A DNA stretch of 64,000 bases from assembly GCF_016735595.1 (NCBI RefSeq), contig NZ_JAERRB010000007.1, positions 62,001-126,000 of the forward strand. The letters run 5' to 3'. The position numbers and the translations under genes are program-made. Below the pieces are notes generated by a model, which was given only the letters and a program-made list of their open reading frames with translations, made no database searches and was not told the origin of the DNA. Positions 14,556 through 22,877 of the stretch are shown in pieces. Source of the stretch: Chryseolinea lacunae (lineage in GTDB: Bacteria; Bacteroidota; Bacteroidia; Cytophagales; Cyclobacteriaceae). The first letter of the stretch is position 1; each line of letters begins with the position of its first letter.

Positions 14556-15848
14556 GTGAAAGAATACGATCGCATCCCCGTCACCAAAGTGCAACGGGCC
14601 TCTAAGTTTTTGTCTGCTGGCGCCAAAATCGGAACCAACTACCTGAAGCATTATGGCAAACAACTCGTGACCGGCGAAAGCGATCGCGACCAACTTCACG
14701 CCGACAACGCCAAAGACATCTACAACTCCCTGAGCGAACTAAAGGGCGGCGCCCTGAAGGTGGCCCAGATGCTGAGCATGGACAAGAACCTGTTGCCCAC
14801 AGCCTACCAGCAGAAGTTTGCCATGGCACAATACAGCGCACCGCCGTTGTCGTTCCCGCTGGTGGTGCAGACTTTTCAGCGCTACTTTGGCAAAGGTCCC
14901 GACAAGATCTTCGACACCTTCACCACCAAGGCCATGAACGCCGCCTCTATGGGGCAGGTGCACCAGGCCACGCTCAACGGCAAGAAGCTGGCCGTGAAGA
15001 TTCAATATCCCGGTGTAGGCGACAGTGTGAAGTCCGACCTCGCTATGGTGAAGCCCATTGCGCTGGCCATGTTCAAGCTGAACCCGGTGGAGTATAACGA
15101 GTTTATCCAGGAGGTGGAAACCCGCATGCTGGAAGAAACCGACTACACCCTGGAGCTGCAACGCTCCATCGAACTCTCCGAAAAGAGCCGCCACCTCAAG
15201 AACATTATTTTCCCCACATACTATCCCGACTATTCGTCGCCCCGCATCCTCACCATGGACTGGATAGAAGGCAAACCCCTGGGCCAGGCGCTGACGGAAG
15301 ACATTCCACAAGAAGCCCGCGACACCATGGGCCAGGCCATGTGGGACTTCTACCACTTTCAGATGCACACCCTCAAAGCCGTGCACGCCGACCCACACCC
15401 CGGCAACTTCATTGTGACCCCCGACTACAAACTGGGCATCATCGACTTTGGCTGTGTGAAGGTGATCCCCGAAGATTTCTATCCCCTCTATTTCCAACTG
15501 ATGAACGACAACGTGCTGACCGACCTCGACGTGCAGCGCAAAGCCTTTAGCGACCTCCGCTTCATCTACCCCGAAGACACACCCCGCGAGAAAGAGTTGT
15601 TCACATCCATTTTTGTGAAGCTGGTAGAGTTGTTAGGAAGACCCTTCCGCGCCGCAGAGTTTGACTTTGCCGACAATGCCTATTTCGAAGAGCTCTATGG
15701 ATTTGGCGAGAAGTTGAGCACCTTGAAAGAGCTACGCGAGTCTAAGCGCGCACGTGGTGTGAGCGAGGCAGTGTATATCAACCGGACGTATTTTGGGTTG
15801 TATACCATTCTTCATGATTTGAAGGCGAAGATTAAGACGGCGTATTGA
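14556..15848 (+). CDS. ABC1/AarF/UbiB-family atypical kinase
   Basis: 430 residues starting with GTG at 14556; the family N-terminus 'RIPVTKVQRASKFLSAGAKI' begins there and no ATG is available. The UbiB KxGQ-like helix reads 'LSELKGGALKVAQMLSMDKN', the A-rich loop 'KAMNAASMGQVHQA', ATP lysine 'LAVKIQYPG', catalytic 'HADPHPGNFIV' and metal-binding 'LGIIDFGCVK'. These proteins are ATPases or kinases needed for ubiquinone or lipid metabolism. Unlike UbiB, this Bacteroidota type lacks C-terminal membrane segments. Co-transcription with the TetR gene is expected. Confidence 0.85.
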   Translation: MKEYDRIPVTKVQRASKFLSAGAKIGTNYLKHYGKQLVTGESDRDQLHADNAKDIYNSLSELKGGALKVAQMLSMDKNLLPTAYQQKFAMAQYSAPPLSFPLVVQTFQRYFGKGPDKIFDTFTTKAMNAASMGQVHQATLNGKKLAVKIQYPGVGDSVKSDLAMVKPIALAMFKLNPVEYNEFIQEVETRMLEETDYTLELQRSIELSEKSRHLKNIIFPTYYPDYSSPRILTMDWIEGKPLGQALTEDIPQEARDTMGQAMWDFYHFQMHTLKAVHADPHPGNFIVTPDYKLGIIDFGCVKVIPEDFYPLYFQLMNDNVLTDLDVQRKAFSDLRFIYPEDTPREKELFTSIFVKLVELLGRPFRAAEFDFADNAYFEELYGFGEKLSTLKELRESKRARGVSEAVYINRTYFGLYTILHDLKAKIKTAY

Positions 15849-15947
15849 TTCACAACGTTTGAGACGTGTGGGGGTGACGTTGTTAATGGTCATTGCCAAA
15901 TTCATGTGTAATCTGAAGGCGTGCAATTCTTAGGCGGTCTTGCTTTA

Positions 15948-16120
15948 GGAGACTCCTATGGAGTCGGGTCATTGGGTTAGTTCGTCGTTCTATAGACAGG
16001 ATGATTTCTATAGATCTACGCAAGCAGAATGCCCGATAGCTGTGTGCTGTTTTGCTCCGTCGGAGCACCTTGCCTATAGATATGTTCGGCTTTGTGTGGA
16101 TTGACTCCGTAGGAGTCTCC
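15948..16120. repeat. Cluster of CTCC-NNN-GGAG palindromes flanking CTATAG motifs
   Basis: Three short palindromes share one plan: gactcctatggagtc (15951-15965), gctccgtcggagc (16054-16066) and gactccgtaggagtc (16103-16117). The outer two extend to 18-base arms (15948-15965 and 16103-16120) that are reverse complements except one base. Between them are two tctataga-type palindromes and a cctatagata at 16074-16083. No gene was found in 15849-16283. The ordered symmetry suggests a dispersed palindromic element rather than decay. Confidence 0.65.
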
Positions 16121-16283
16121 TACGGTCGATACGGGTTCTTTGTGACTGGAAGGCGAAGGTCAGAACGACCTGGTGATTTTGATTTGTGTGAATGCTCTTG
16201 GGAGGCGTGTGGCGCCAACGTTACCAATAAAATGACTCTAAATGCTGGGGGATAGGCTTTTTGGGCGACGGGGTCGCGTGGGG

Positions 16284-16538
16284 TTATCTTCCGGGGATCA
16301 GCTTGTCGCAAAACTTGAGGAAGCTGTTGCGGCCTGCTTCCAGGAGCAGGAGTTGTTGGCTTTCGATGAGTTCGGCGAGATAGAGGTCCATGATGTGCAT
16401 CGGTTGGCCGAGGCGCGTCACTTCATCGGCCGGGCTATAGGCCTCAACGGCATACAAATCGGCTCCCCATCCCATCCGTTGTACTCTCCAGACCTGATTG
16501 AAACCTTCGTGCTTGTACTTTCCTGAAAGATCTTTCAT
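16284..16538 (-). CDS. Small hypothetical protein, 84 aa
   Basis: The protein starts 'MKDLSGKYKHEGFNQVWRV' and contains 'PMHIMDLYLAELIESQQLLL'. It is soluble, with a short beta region then helices. Support comes from an ATG preceded 21 bases upstream by TACTTTCG (minus strand, 16560-16567), one base off the TAnnTTTG -7 box, and from codon use like neighbouring genes. No family was recognised. It is isolated between two gene-poor stretches. Confidence 0.5.
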   Translation of the reverse strand: MKDLSGKYKHEGFNQVWRVQRMGWGADLYAVEAYSPADEVTRLGQPMHIMDLYLAELIESQQLLLLEAGRNSFLKFCDKLIPGR

Positions 16539-17191
16539 AACGTGTTTTTTATTGTGATGCGAAAGTAGTCAATCCCAACGTAATCTGATTTGGTTTTGTT
16601 AGGTGCGGTTGCAGCAGAATGTTTTCATGCCCGTGTTTTGGTTGTCCAAATTCAAATGACGACGTGTTGAGTGATGAAAAATATTATTTGGAACGGTATG
16701 TTTTGTCGATCATACTTCATAGAAAAGCAGTAGCCCATAAGTGATTTTGCCTGTGATGCTGTGACCGACCTGCTTTTTAGCATGATGCAACGGTGTGCAT
16801 AGGGTGTTTGTTTAAGGAGCTTTGGTGTGAATGCGATGAAGAGTTGCGTTGAGATCTCGTTGCTGCGGTCAAGTGGTTGATGAATGGTGCATGGTGCGTC
16901 TTTCGTCATCCTTTTTGCGCAACCCTCATCATATTTTGATACCTAAATAAAGGGTGGGTGCAAGGGCAATACGGGGGCGGGTGATATTATCCAGTTGGAT
17001 GTGAACAACGCCGCCGTTGGATGTAGCATCCACCAACCGTTAAAGGATTGATGGGCGTGGAAACACATGGTTTATATACCGCCAGATGGGTTAGCTTTCC
17101 CGACTAGCCATCACTTTTTAGCCGCTCAGGCACACATTCCTACCTAGTGTTAGCATAGAATATTATATTCGCGGATAACTCAATTAACCCT
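16539..17191. other. Gene-free stretch upstream of the M13 peptidase
   Basis: About 650 bases with no convincing gene. An 85-codon minus-strand frame (16652-16909) has no family-like features and a poor start. There is a hairpin-forming gttggatg/catccaccaac segment near 17016-17037. TATATTCG at 17164-17171 is a possible -7 box for the peptidase gene, without a matching -33 element. Nothing else is supported. Confidence 0.4.
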
Positions 17192-19252
17192 ATGAAAAAA
17201 CTAGCACTAGCGGTTTTAGCTGGCGTCGCGATGTCTGCGGTTTCGTGTTCTTCCGATAAAAAGAAGGACGAAGCTGTGGTGGATGTTGGTCTGAACCTTT
17301 CTTACGTCGACACCACCGTGCGGCCGCAAGACGATTTCTTTAAATATGTGAACGGTGGATGGATTGGCAAAACCAACATCCCGGCCGACCAGGGCCGTTG
17401 GGGGTCGTTTAACGAGCTCCGCGAATTCAACAACGATGTGGTGTTGAAGGTCCTGAAAAAAGCAGGCGAAGATGCAAAGCTCTATCCCGAGGGAACCGAC
17501 CAGCGCAAGGCGGCCGATTTCTATTCTATCGGCATGGACTCTGCCCTGGCCGAACACGTGGGCGTTGGCCCCATCAAGCCGCTGCTGGCCAAGATCGAGG
17601 CCGTGAAAAGCAAAAACGATATTCAGACCTACCTGGTTGAAGATGTGATGACCGGCGGTGGCGCCTTCTTTGGTTTTGGCATCTTGCCCGACCTGAAGAA
17701 CAGCAAGAAGATGGCCGCCTACCTGGGTTCGGGCGGACTGGGATTGCCGGAACGTGACTACTATCTGAACACCGACCCCAAGTCGGTGGAAACACGCGCC
17801 AAATATGAGGAACACCTCGCCACGCTCTTCAAGCTTTCGGGCGAAGACGAAGCCAAGGCAAAAGCCAATGGCGCCCTGGTGCTGAAGCTGGAAACACAGC
17901 TGGCCAAATCCATGCTCAGCAAGGAAGACCGCCGCAACCCCGTGAAGCAATACAACCCCAAGTCGTTGAAAGACCTGGCCAAACTCACGCCCTCCGTGAA
18001 CTGGCCAGCCTATTTCGAAGGCCTGAAGGTGAAGGAAGACACTATCATTGTGTCGGAACCCGCCTTTTTGCAGGAATATGAAAAGGTGGTGAACAGCTAC
18101 ACCATCGACCAGGTGAAAACCTATCTGAAGGCGGCCCTGCTCCGTGGCGCGGCGCCCTTTCTTAGCCACGATTTTGTGGAAGCCTCGTTCGACTTCAACA
18201 CCCGCTACATGCGCGGCACCGACAAGATGCGTCCCCGCTGGAAGCGCGTGCTGGATGTGACCGACAGCTACCTGGGCGAAGCCATAGGCAAGCTCTATGT
18301 TGACGATGCTTTCCCGCCTGAAGCAAAGCAGAAAGCCCTCGAAATGGTAGAGAACATCAAGCTGGCCTTTGCCGACCGCATCAAGAGCCTCGACTGGATG
18401 TCGGACTCCACCAAGCAACGCGCCCTGCATAAACTGAGCACGTTCACCGTGAAGATCGGCTACCCGGATAAGTGGAAAGACTATTCGGGCCTCGCCATCG
18501 AGAAGGCTCCCGAAAAGGCATCCTACTTTGGCAACGTGCTGAGCGCAGCGCGCTTCCAGGTGCAACACGAGATCGAAAAGCTGGGCAAACCAGTAGACAA
18601 AACCGAGTGGGAGATGACCCCGCAAACGGTGAACGCCTACTACAATCCCTTGTTCAATGAAATTGTTTTCCCCGCGGGCATTCTGCAACCTCCGTTCTAT
18701 AACTACCGTGCCGACGAGGCCGTGAACTATGGCGGCATCGGTGCTGTGATTGGCCACGAAATCTCGCACGGCTTCGACGATCAGGGTTCGCAGTTTGATG
18801 CCGATGGCAACCTGAAAAACTGGTGGGCCTCGACCGACCTCACCAAGTTCCAGGAAAAAGGCGGTGCTTATGCAGGCCAGTTCGACAAGTATGAGCCGTT
18901 GAAGGGCGTGTTTGTGCAGGGCAAGTTCACGCTCGGCGAAAACATTGGCGACCTCGGCGGCCTTGCTGTGGCCTATGAAGGACTGCAGCTCTATTTGAAA
19001 AACCACGGCCGTCCCGAACTCATAGGTGGCCTCACACCCGAGCAACGTTTCTTCATGTCGTGGGGCACCATCTGGCGTGTTAAATACAGAGACGAGTCGT
19101 TGCGCACGCAGGTGCTCACCGATCCGCACTCGCCGGGCATGTATCGCGCCAACGGCCCGCTCTCTAACTTCGATCCGTTCTATAAAACGTTCGATGTGAA
19201 GGAAGGCGACAAGATGTTCCGCCCGGAAAGCGAACGTGTGAAGATCTGGTAA
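17192..19252 (+). CDS. M13 (neprilysin/PepO-like) zinc metallopeptidase, lipoprotein
   Basis: 686 residues. The N-terminus 'MKKLALAVLAGVAMSAVSCS' is a lipoprotein signal, so it is anchored outside the cytoplasm. Peptidase features are complete: 'NAYYNPLFNEIVFPAGILQP', zinc site H522-E523-x-x-H526 in 'GHEISHGFDDQG', and the third ligand E583 in 'ENIGDLGGL'. M13 enzymes cleave oligopeptides. Length matches the family. The gene appears monocistronic: an imperfect hairpin (accgcaaag at 19267-19275 with ctttgcggt at 19323-19331) may end it before the THX promoter. Confidence 0.93.
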   Translation: MKKLALAVLAGVAMSAVSCSSDKKKDEAVVDVGLNLSYVDTTVRPQDDFFKYVNGGWIGKTNIPADQGRWGSFNELREFNNDVVLKVLKKAGEDAKLYPEGTDQRKAADFYSIGMDSALAEHVGVGPIKPLLAKIEAVKSKNDIQTYLVEDVMTGGGAFFGFGILPDLKNSKKMAAYLGSGGLGLPERDYYLNTDPKSVETRAKYEEHLATLFKLSGEDEAKAKANGALVLKLETQLAKSMLSKEDRRNPVKQYNPKSLKDLAKLTPSVNWPAYFEGLKVKEDTIIVSEPAFLQEYEKVVNSYTIDQVKTYLKAALLRGAAPFLSHDFVEASFDFNTRYMRGTDKMRPRWKRVLDVTDSYLGEAIGKLYVDDAFPPEAKQKALEMVENIKLAFADRIKSLDWMSDSTKQRALHKLSTFTVKIGYPDKWKDYSGLAIEKAPEKASYFGNVLSAARFQVQHEIEKLGKPVDKTEWEMTPQTVNAYYNPLFNEIVFPAGILQPPFYNYRADEAVNYGGIGAVIGHEISHGFDDQGSQFDADGNLKNWWASTDLTKFQEKGGAYAGQFDKYEPLKGVFVQGKFTLGENIGDLGGLAVAYEGLQLYLKNHGRPELIGGLTPEQRFFMSWGTIWRVKYRDESLRTQVLTDPHSPGMYRANGPLSNFDPFYKTFDVKEGDKMFRPESERVKIW

Positions 19253-19352
19253 GCAGAAAGATATAGACCGCAAAGGCGTGAGCGTGCCCGGGTTTCGGCA
19301 ACGAATGCTTGCAGGCTGACGGCTTTGCGGTTAAAATTTATTTCATCTGCAG

Positions 19353-19383
19353 TTTGTAATAAAACGATACTTTACTATTATTG
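19353..19383 (+). promoter_or_regulatory. Promoter of the THX-trp transcription unit
   Basis: TTTG at 19353-19356, exactly 19 bases, then TATTATTG at 19376-19383. This fits the Bacteroidota TTTG-N19-TAnnTTTG promoter with one mismatch in the -7 box. Transcription would start near 19388, about 17 bases before the THX start codon. It is the only good promoter seen upstream of the trp leader. Confidence 0.65.
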
Positions 19384-19405
19384 CCCTCGCTAAGCGCAAA
19401 CAAAA

Positions 19406-19594
19406 ATGGGAAAAGGAGATAAAAAATCTAAAAAAGGAAAGATCTGGAGAGACTCTTATGGCAACTCCAGAAGCCGTGCAGCCCTGAAGGCCAAGTTGAA
19501 GAGAACAGCTTCGAAGAAGACTGTAGCAGATGCTGGCACAGGTGAAGCAGCAGCAAAACCCAAAAGAACGGCGGCTAAAAAGAAAGACGCATAA
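19406..19594 (+). CDS. 30S ribosomal protein THX
   Basis: 62 residues, very basic, beginning 'MGKGDKKSKKGKIWRDSYGN', the typical opening of the small THX (S31e/Thx) ribosomal protein that sits in the head of the 30S subunit. The C-terminal half is a low-complexity Ala/Lys tail ('KRTASKKTVADAG...AAKKKDA'), as common in Bacteroidota members. The stop codon lies only six bases before the trp leader peptide, with no terminator in between, so THX probably shares its transcript with the trp operon. Confidence 0.85.
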   Translation: MGKGDKKSKKGKIWRDSYGNSRSRAALKAKLKRTASKKTVADAGTGEAAAKPKRTAAKKKDA

Positions 19595-19600
19595 AATCAC

Positions 19601-19657
19601 ATGATTAGATTTACAAACATTGCATGGTGGTGGCACAGATCGGAACTCGATATGTGA
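19601..19657 (+). CDS. trpL: trp operon leader peptide with three tandem Trp codons
   Basis: An 18-codon frame translates to MIRFTNIAWWWHRSELDM. Three consecutive TGG codons lie at 19625-19633 and TGA at 19655-19657. Trp is rare, so three in a row in a short frame directly upstream of a terminator hairpin and trpE is the hallmark of ribosome-mediated attenuation. The stop codon overlaps the segment (19653-19662) that can pair with the terminator's 5' side. The peptide itself is expected to have no function beyond sensing charged tRNA-Trp through ribosome stalling. Confidence 0.88.
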   Translation: MIRFTNIAWWWHRSELDM

Positions 19658-19722
19658 ACAGCCTTGTTATGACTTTTAAAATAAGCCGAAGGCCTGCTGT
19701 TCACAGCAGGCCTTCTTTTTTT
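19653..19722 (+). promoter_or_regulatory. trp attenuator: antiterminator and terminator alternatives
   Basis: tgtgaacagc (19653-19662) is exactly complementary to gctgttcaca (19696-19705), which forms the 5' stem end and loop of the terminator. If a ribosome stalls at the Trp codons, 19653-19662 is free and the antiterminator forms, so trpE is transcribed. If it reaches the stop codon it covers this segment and the terminator forms. The geometry matches classical attenuation: stall site about 20 bases before the switching segment. Confidence 0.87.
19688..19722 (+). terminator. Attenuator terminator hairpin before trpE
   Basis: gaaggcctgctg (19688-19699) pairs perfectly with cagcaggccttc (19704-19715) around the loop ttca, followed by seven T (19716-19722). 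It lies 28 bases before the trpE start codon and 30 bases after the leader stop codon. A 12-bp perfect stem inside an operon leader would block trpE expression by default. Confidence 0.93.
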
Positions 19723-19750
19723 GTCCAAACACAACCCTTTGAAAACGCAG

Positions 19751-21157
19751 ATGAAGTATCAACTCAAGACCTACGCAAAGAAACTCCTGGCCGACACCCT
19801 CACGCCGGTGAACATCTACCTGAAGTTGCGCGATGTGTATGCCGGAAGCATTTTGCTGGAGAGCTCCGACTATCACGGCCACGAAAACAGTCTTTCCTAT
19901 ATATGTTGCGACCCCATCGCCTCCTTCCAGGTGAACGGCAACACCGCCGAGAGCCGCTATCCCGATGGCAAGATTGAAAAGCAAACCATCACCAAAATAG
20001 GGCAGGTAACAACACTGCTCGAAGACTTCAAGAATTGCATCGAGCCTGACCGAATTCCTTCTCAATATGCCAACTGCGGCTTGTTTGGCTACATGACCTA
20101 CGACGCCATCCGCTTCTTCGAAGACGTGAAGATCAGCAAAGCCGACCAGGCCATTCCCGATGTGTTGTATAAGCTCTACCGCTACGTCATCATTGTGAAC
20201 CACTTCAGCAACGAGCTCAGCCTCTACGAGCATTGCTACGAACAAGGCAAAGACACCTGCCGCAGCACGCTCGATCGCGTGGAGCAAATCATCTTCAGCA
20301 ACAAATTCTCTACCTATAAATTCACCCTCACCGACAGCGAAACGTCGAACGTGGAGGACGAAGAATTCCTGAAGATCATCGAGAAGGGAAAAGAACATTG
20401 CTATCGCGGCGATGTGTTTCAGATTGTGTTGTCGCGTCGCTTCACCACGGGCTTCAAAGGCGACGAGTTCAATGTGTATCGCGCGCTGCGTTCCATCAAT
20501 CCCTCGCCCTATCTTTTCTATTTTGACTATGGCAGCTTCAAGCTGTTTGGCTCATCGCCCGAAGCACAGTTGCAGGTGAGCAACGGCAAGGCTCATATCT
20601 ATCCCATTGCCGGAACCTTCCGCCGCTCGGGCAACGACCAGGAAGACGCCGCGCTGGCCGAGAAACTCGCCGCCGACGAAAAAGAAAATGCCGAACACGT
20701 GATGCTGGTAGACCTTGCCCGCAACGACATGAGCCGCAACGCCGAACACGTGACGGTGGAAGTGTTCAAGGAAATACAATTCTACTCGCACGTGATTCAC
20801 CTCGTATCAAAAGTAACGGGCGCACTCAAACCCGAGACATCGATCGTGAACATTGCGGCCGACACGTTCCCCGCCGGCACACTGTCGGGCGCGCCCAAAC
20901 ACATGGCCATGACGTTGATCGATAGCTACGAGAACGTGAACCGCAGTTTCTATGGTGGCGCCATCGGCTTCATGGGCTACGACGGGTCGTATAACCACGC
21001 CATCATGATCCGCACGTTTCTCAGTCGCGAGAACAAACTCATCTTCCAGGCCGGTGCCGGTGTGGTGTCGAAATCGAAAGCTGAGAGCGAACTACAGGAA
21101 GTGAACAACAAACTCGCCGCCCTGCGCAAGGCCGTGCAGCTGGCAGAGAAAATATAA
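19751..21157 (+). CDS. trpE: Anthranilate synthase component I
   Basis: 468 residues from the ATG at 19751; a TTG frame extension to 19721 lies inside the terminator tail and is rejected. TrpE makes anthranilate from chorismate with ammonia supplied by TrpG. The N-terminal Trp-feedback motif 'ILLESSDYHG' (LLESS) is intact, so feedback inhibition is expected. Chorismate-binding motifs follow: 'PIAGTFRRSGNDQ', 'MLVDLARNDMSR', 'FPAGTLSGAPKHMAM' and 'GAGVVSKSKAESEL'. It is the first enzyme of the pathway and the first gene after the attenuator. Confidence 0.96.
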   Translation: MKYQLKTYAKKLLADTLTPVNIYLKLRDVYAGSILLESSDYHGHENSLSYICCDPIASFQVNGNTAESRYPDGKIEKQTITKIGQVTTLLEDFKNCIEPDRIPSQYANCGLFGYMTYDAIRFFEDVKISKADQAIPDVLYKLYRYVIIVNHFSNELSLYEHCYEQGKDTCRSTLDRVEQIIFSNKFSTYKFTLTDSETSNVEDEEFLKIIEKGKEHCYRGDVFQIVLSRRFTTGFKGDEFNVYRALRSINPSPYLFYFDYGSFKLFGSSPEAQLQVSNGKAHIYPIAGTFRRSGNDQEDAALAEKLAADEKENAEHVMLVDLARNDMSRNAEHVTVEVFKEIQFYSHVIHLVSKVTGALKPETSIVNIAADTFPAGTLSGAPKHMAMTLIDSYENVNRSFYGGAIGFMGYDGSYNHAIMIRTFLSRENKLIFQAGAGVVSKSKAESELQEVNNKLAALRKAVQLAEKI

Positions 21158-21199
21158 TCGCGAAGAAAACCTAAGACATACCCATCATACCGACACGAC

Positions 21200-21766
21200 A
21201 TGAAAATTCTGGTCCTCGATAACTACGATTCTTTTACCTACAACCTGGTGCACATTCTCCGCGCGCTGAAATATCCGCTCGACGTTTTTCGCAACGACAA
21301 GATTGCGTTAGAAGATGTGAAGGCCTACGACAAGATATTGCTCTCGCCCGGCCCCGGCATTCCCGACGAAGCGGGCATCATGAAAGCCGTGGTGCGCGAA
21401 TATGGCGCCACCAAAAGCATCCTGGGCATTTGCCTCGGCCATCAGGGCATTGGCGAAGTGTATGGCGCGAAGCTGTTCAACATTCCCAAAGTGCTGCACG
21501 GCGTCACGTCGATGGCCACGGTGAAAGACCGCAGCGAATATCTGTTTGAAAATGTATCCGACACCTTTCAGGCCACACACTATCACTCCTGGGCCGTGGT
21601 GCCCGAAAGCATCCCCGCCGACCTGCGCGTGACGGCCGTGAACGATGAAGGCCTGGTGATGGGCCTCAGCCACGTGCGTCACGATGTGAAGGGATTGCAA
21701 TTCCACCCCGAGTCCATCATGACACCCGAAGGGCCAAGGATGATTGAGAGCTGGCTGAAGCATTAG
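21200..21766 (+). CDS. trpG: Anthranilate synthase component II (glutamine amidotransferase)
   Basis: 188 residues, a class I glutamine amidotransferase. It hydrolyses glutamine and channels ammonia to TrpE. The catalytic triad is visible: Cys in 'GICLGHQGIGEVYG' and His/Glu in 'LQFHPESIMTPEG'. 'LLSPGPGIPDEAG' is the oxyanion-strand motif. It may also serve 4-amino-4-deoxychorismate synthase (PabA role), as no separate pabA is seen here. It lies 42 bases after trpE. Confidence 0.94.
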   Translation: MKILVLDNYDSFTYNLVHILRALKYPLDVFRNDKIALEDVKAYDKILLSPGPGIPDEAGIMKAVVREYGATKSILGICLGHQGIGEVYGAKLFNIPKVLHGVTSMATVKDRSEYLFENVSDTFQATHYHSWAVVPESIPADLRVTAVNDEGLVMGLSHVRHDVKGLQFHPESIMTPEGPRMIESWLKH

Positions 21767-21869
21767 TATGTATATGTCTTATTATATAAAATGAATATCT
21801 GAAGAAGAAATAAACACGCAGCCCTAGAGCCGGTCACGGCCAGTCTGCGAAACCACAAGCATCAACACC

Positions 21870-22856
21870 ATGAAAGAAATACTGAACGAACTCATCGACC
21901 ACCGCTCGCTCACAAAAGATTCGGCGAAGAAAGTGCTGGTCGATCTGGCTTCCGGAAAATACAACCCCAGCCTCACCACGGCCTTTATGACGGTCTACAT
22001 GATGCGCAGCATAACCGTTGACGAGCTACAGGGCTTTCGCGACGCCATGCTGGAGCTCTGTGTGCCCGCCCGCTTCGACCAACCTGTGATGGACGTGTGC
22101 GGCACCGGCGGCGACGGCAAGAACACCTTCAACATGTCTACACTCTCGTCGTTTGTGGTGGCCGCTGCGGGGCAGCCTGTGGCCAAACACGGCAACTACG
22201 GTGTGTCGTCCGCTTGCGGATCGTCGAACTTGCTCGAATATTTTGGCTACACCTTCACCAACGACATCGGCACGTTGAAGCGCAGCCTCGACCGCGCCAA
22301 CATCTGCTTTATGCACGCGCCCCTGTTTCACCCCGCCATGAAAAATGTGGCGCCCATCCGCAAGGAGCTGGGCGTGAAAACATTCTTTAACATGCTCGGC
22401 CCTATGGTGAATCCGTCGTTCCCCACACGACAGCTGGTGGGCGTGTTCAGTCTTGAGCTGGCCCGTCAATACGGCTATCTCTATCAAAACACGGAGAAAG
22501 ATTTCCTCATTCTCCACTCGCTCGATGGCTACGACGAAGTGTCGCTGACGGGCGCGTTCAAGTTCTTTCACAACGGTGGCGAGAAAGTGCTGGAGCCGAC
22601 CGACCTGGGCCTGCCACAACTGAAGCACGACGACATTCGCGGCGGCAACACCGTGGAAGAATCGGCAAAAGTTTTTATGAACGTGCTGGAAGGAAAGGGC
22701 ACACCCGCACAGGAAGCTGCCGTGATTGCCAACGCCTCGATGGCGCTCTTCACCGGTCACCAAAACGAAGGCTTGCCCCGCGCCGTGGAGCGTGCCACCG
22801 AAGCACTCCGGTCGGGCAAAGCCCTGCAGGCCTTTAAGAAACTGATGGAAAAATAA
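21870..22856 (+). CDS. trpD: Anthranilate phosphoribosyltransferase
   Basis: 328 residues. It transfers the phosphoribosyl group of PRPP to anthranilate. Motifs are complete: 'DVCGTGGDGKNTFNMST' for PRPP, 'KHGNYGVSSACGSSNLLEYF' and 'FFNMLGPMVNPS' for anthranilate binding. The N-terminal helical domain begins 'MKEILNELIDHRSLT'. The gap to trpG is 103 bases, the longest inside this operon; it has no clear terminator or promoter. It is a separate gene, not fused to trpG as in enterobacteria. Confidence 0.95.
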   Translation: MKEILNELIDHRSLTKDSAKKVLVDLASGKYNPSLTTAFMTVYMMRSITVDELQGFRDAMLELCVPARFDQPVMDVCGTGGDGKNTFNMSTLSSFVVAAAGQPVAKHGNYGVSSACGSSNLLEYFGYTFTNDIGTLKRSLDRANICFMHAPLFHPAMKNVAPIRKELGVKTFFNMLGPMVNPSFPTRQLVGVFSLELARQYGYLYQNTEKDFLILHSLDGYDEVSLTGAFKFFHNGGEKVLEPTDLGLPQLKHDDIRGGNTVEESAKVFMNVLEGKGTPAQEAAVIANASMALFTGHQNEGLPRAVERATEALRSGKALQAFKKLMEK

Positions 22857-22877
22857 GAATCGCTAAACGTTTCATTC

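Noticed and set aside
16652-16909. 85-codon minus-strand frame
   Set aside because: No family-like feature, no promoter box, and unusual composition for this genome.
17216-19273. 685-codon minus-strand open frame spanning the M13 peptidase
   Set aside because: It mirrors the peptidase gene almost end to end. The lack of stops follows from avoidance of TTA, CTA and TCA codons; the product has no recognisable domain.
19624-19977. 117-codon frame starting MVVAQIGTRYV across the trp leader
   Set aside because: It runs through the terminator hairpin and into trpE in another frame. The shorter frame with three Trp codons explains the region.
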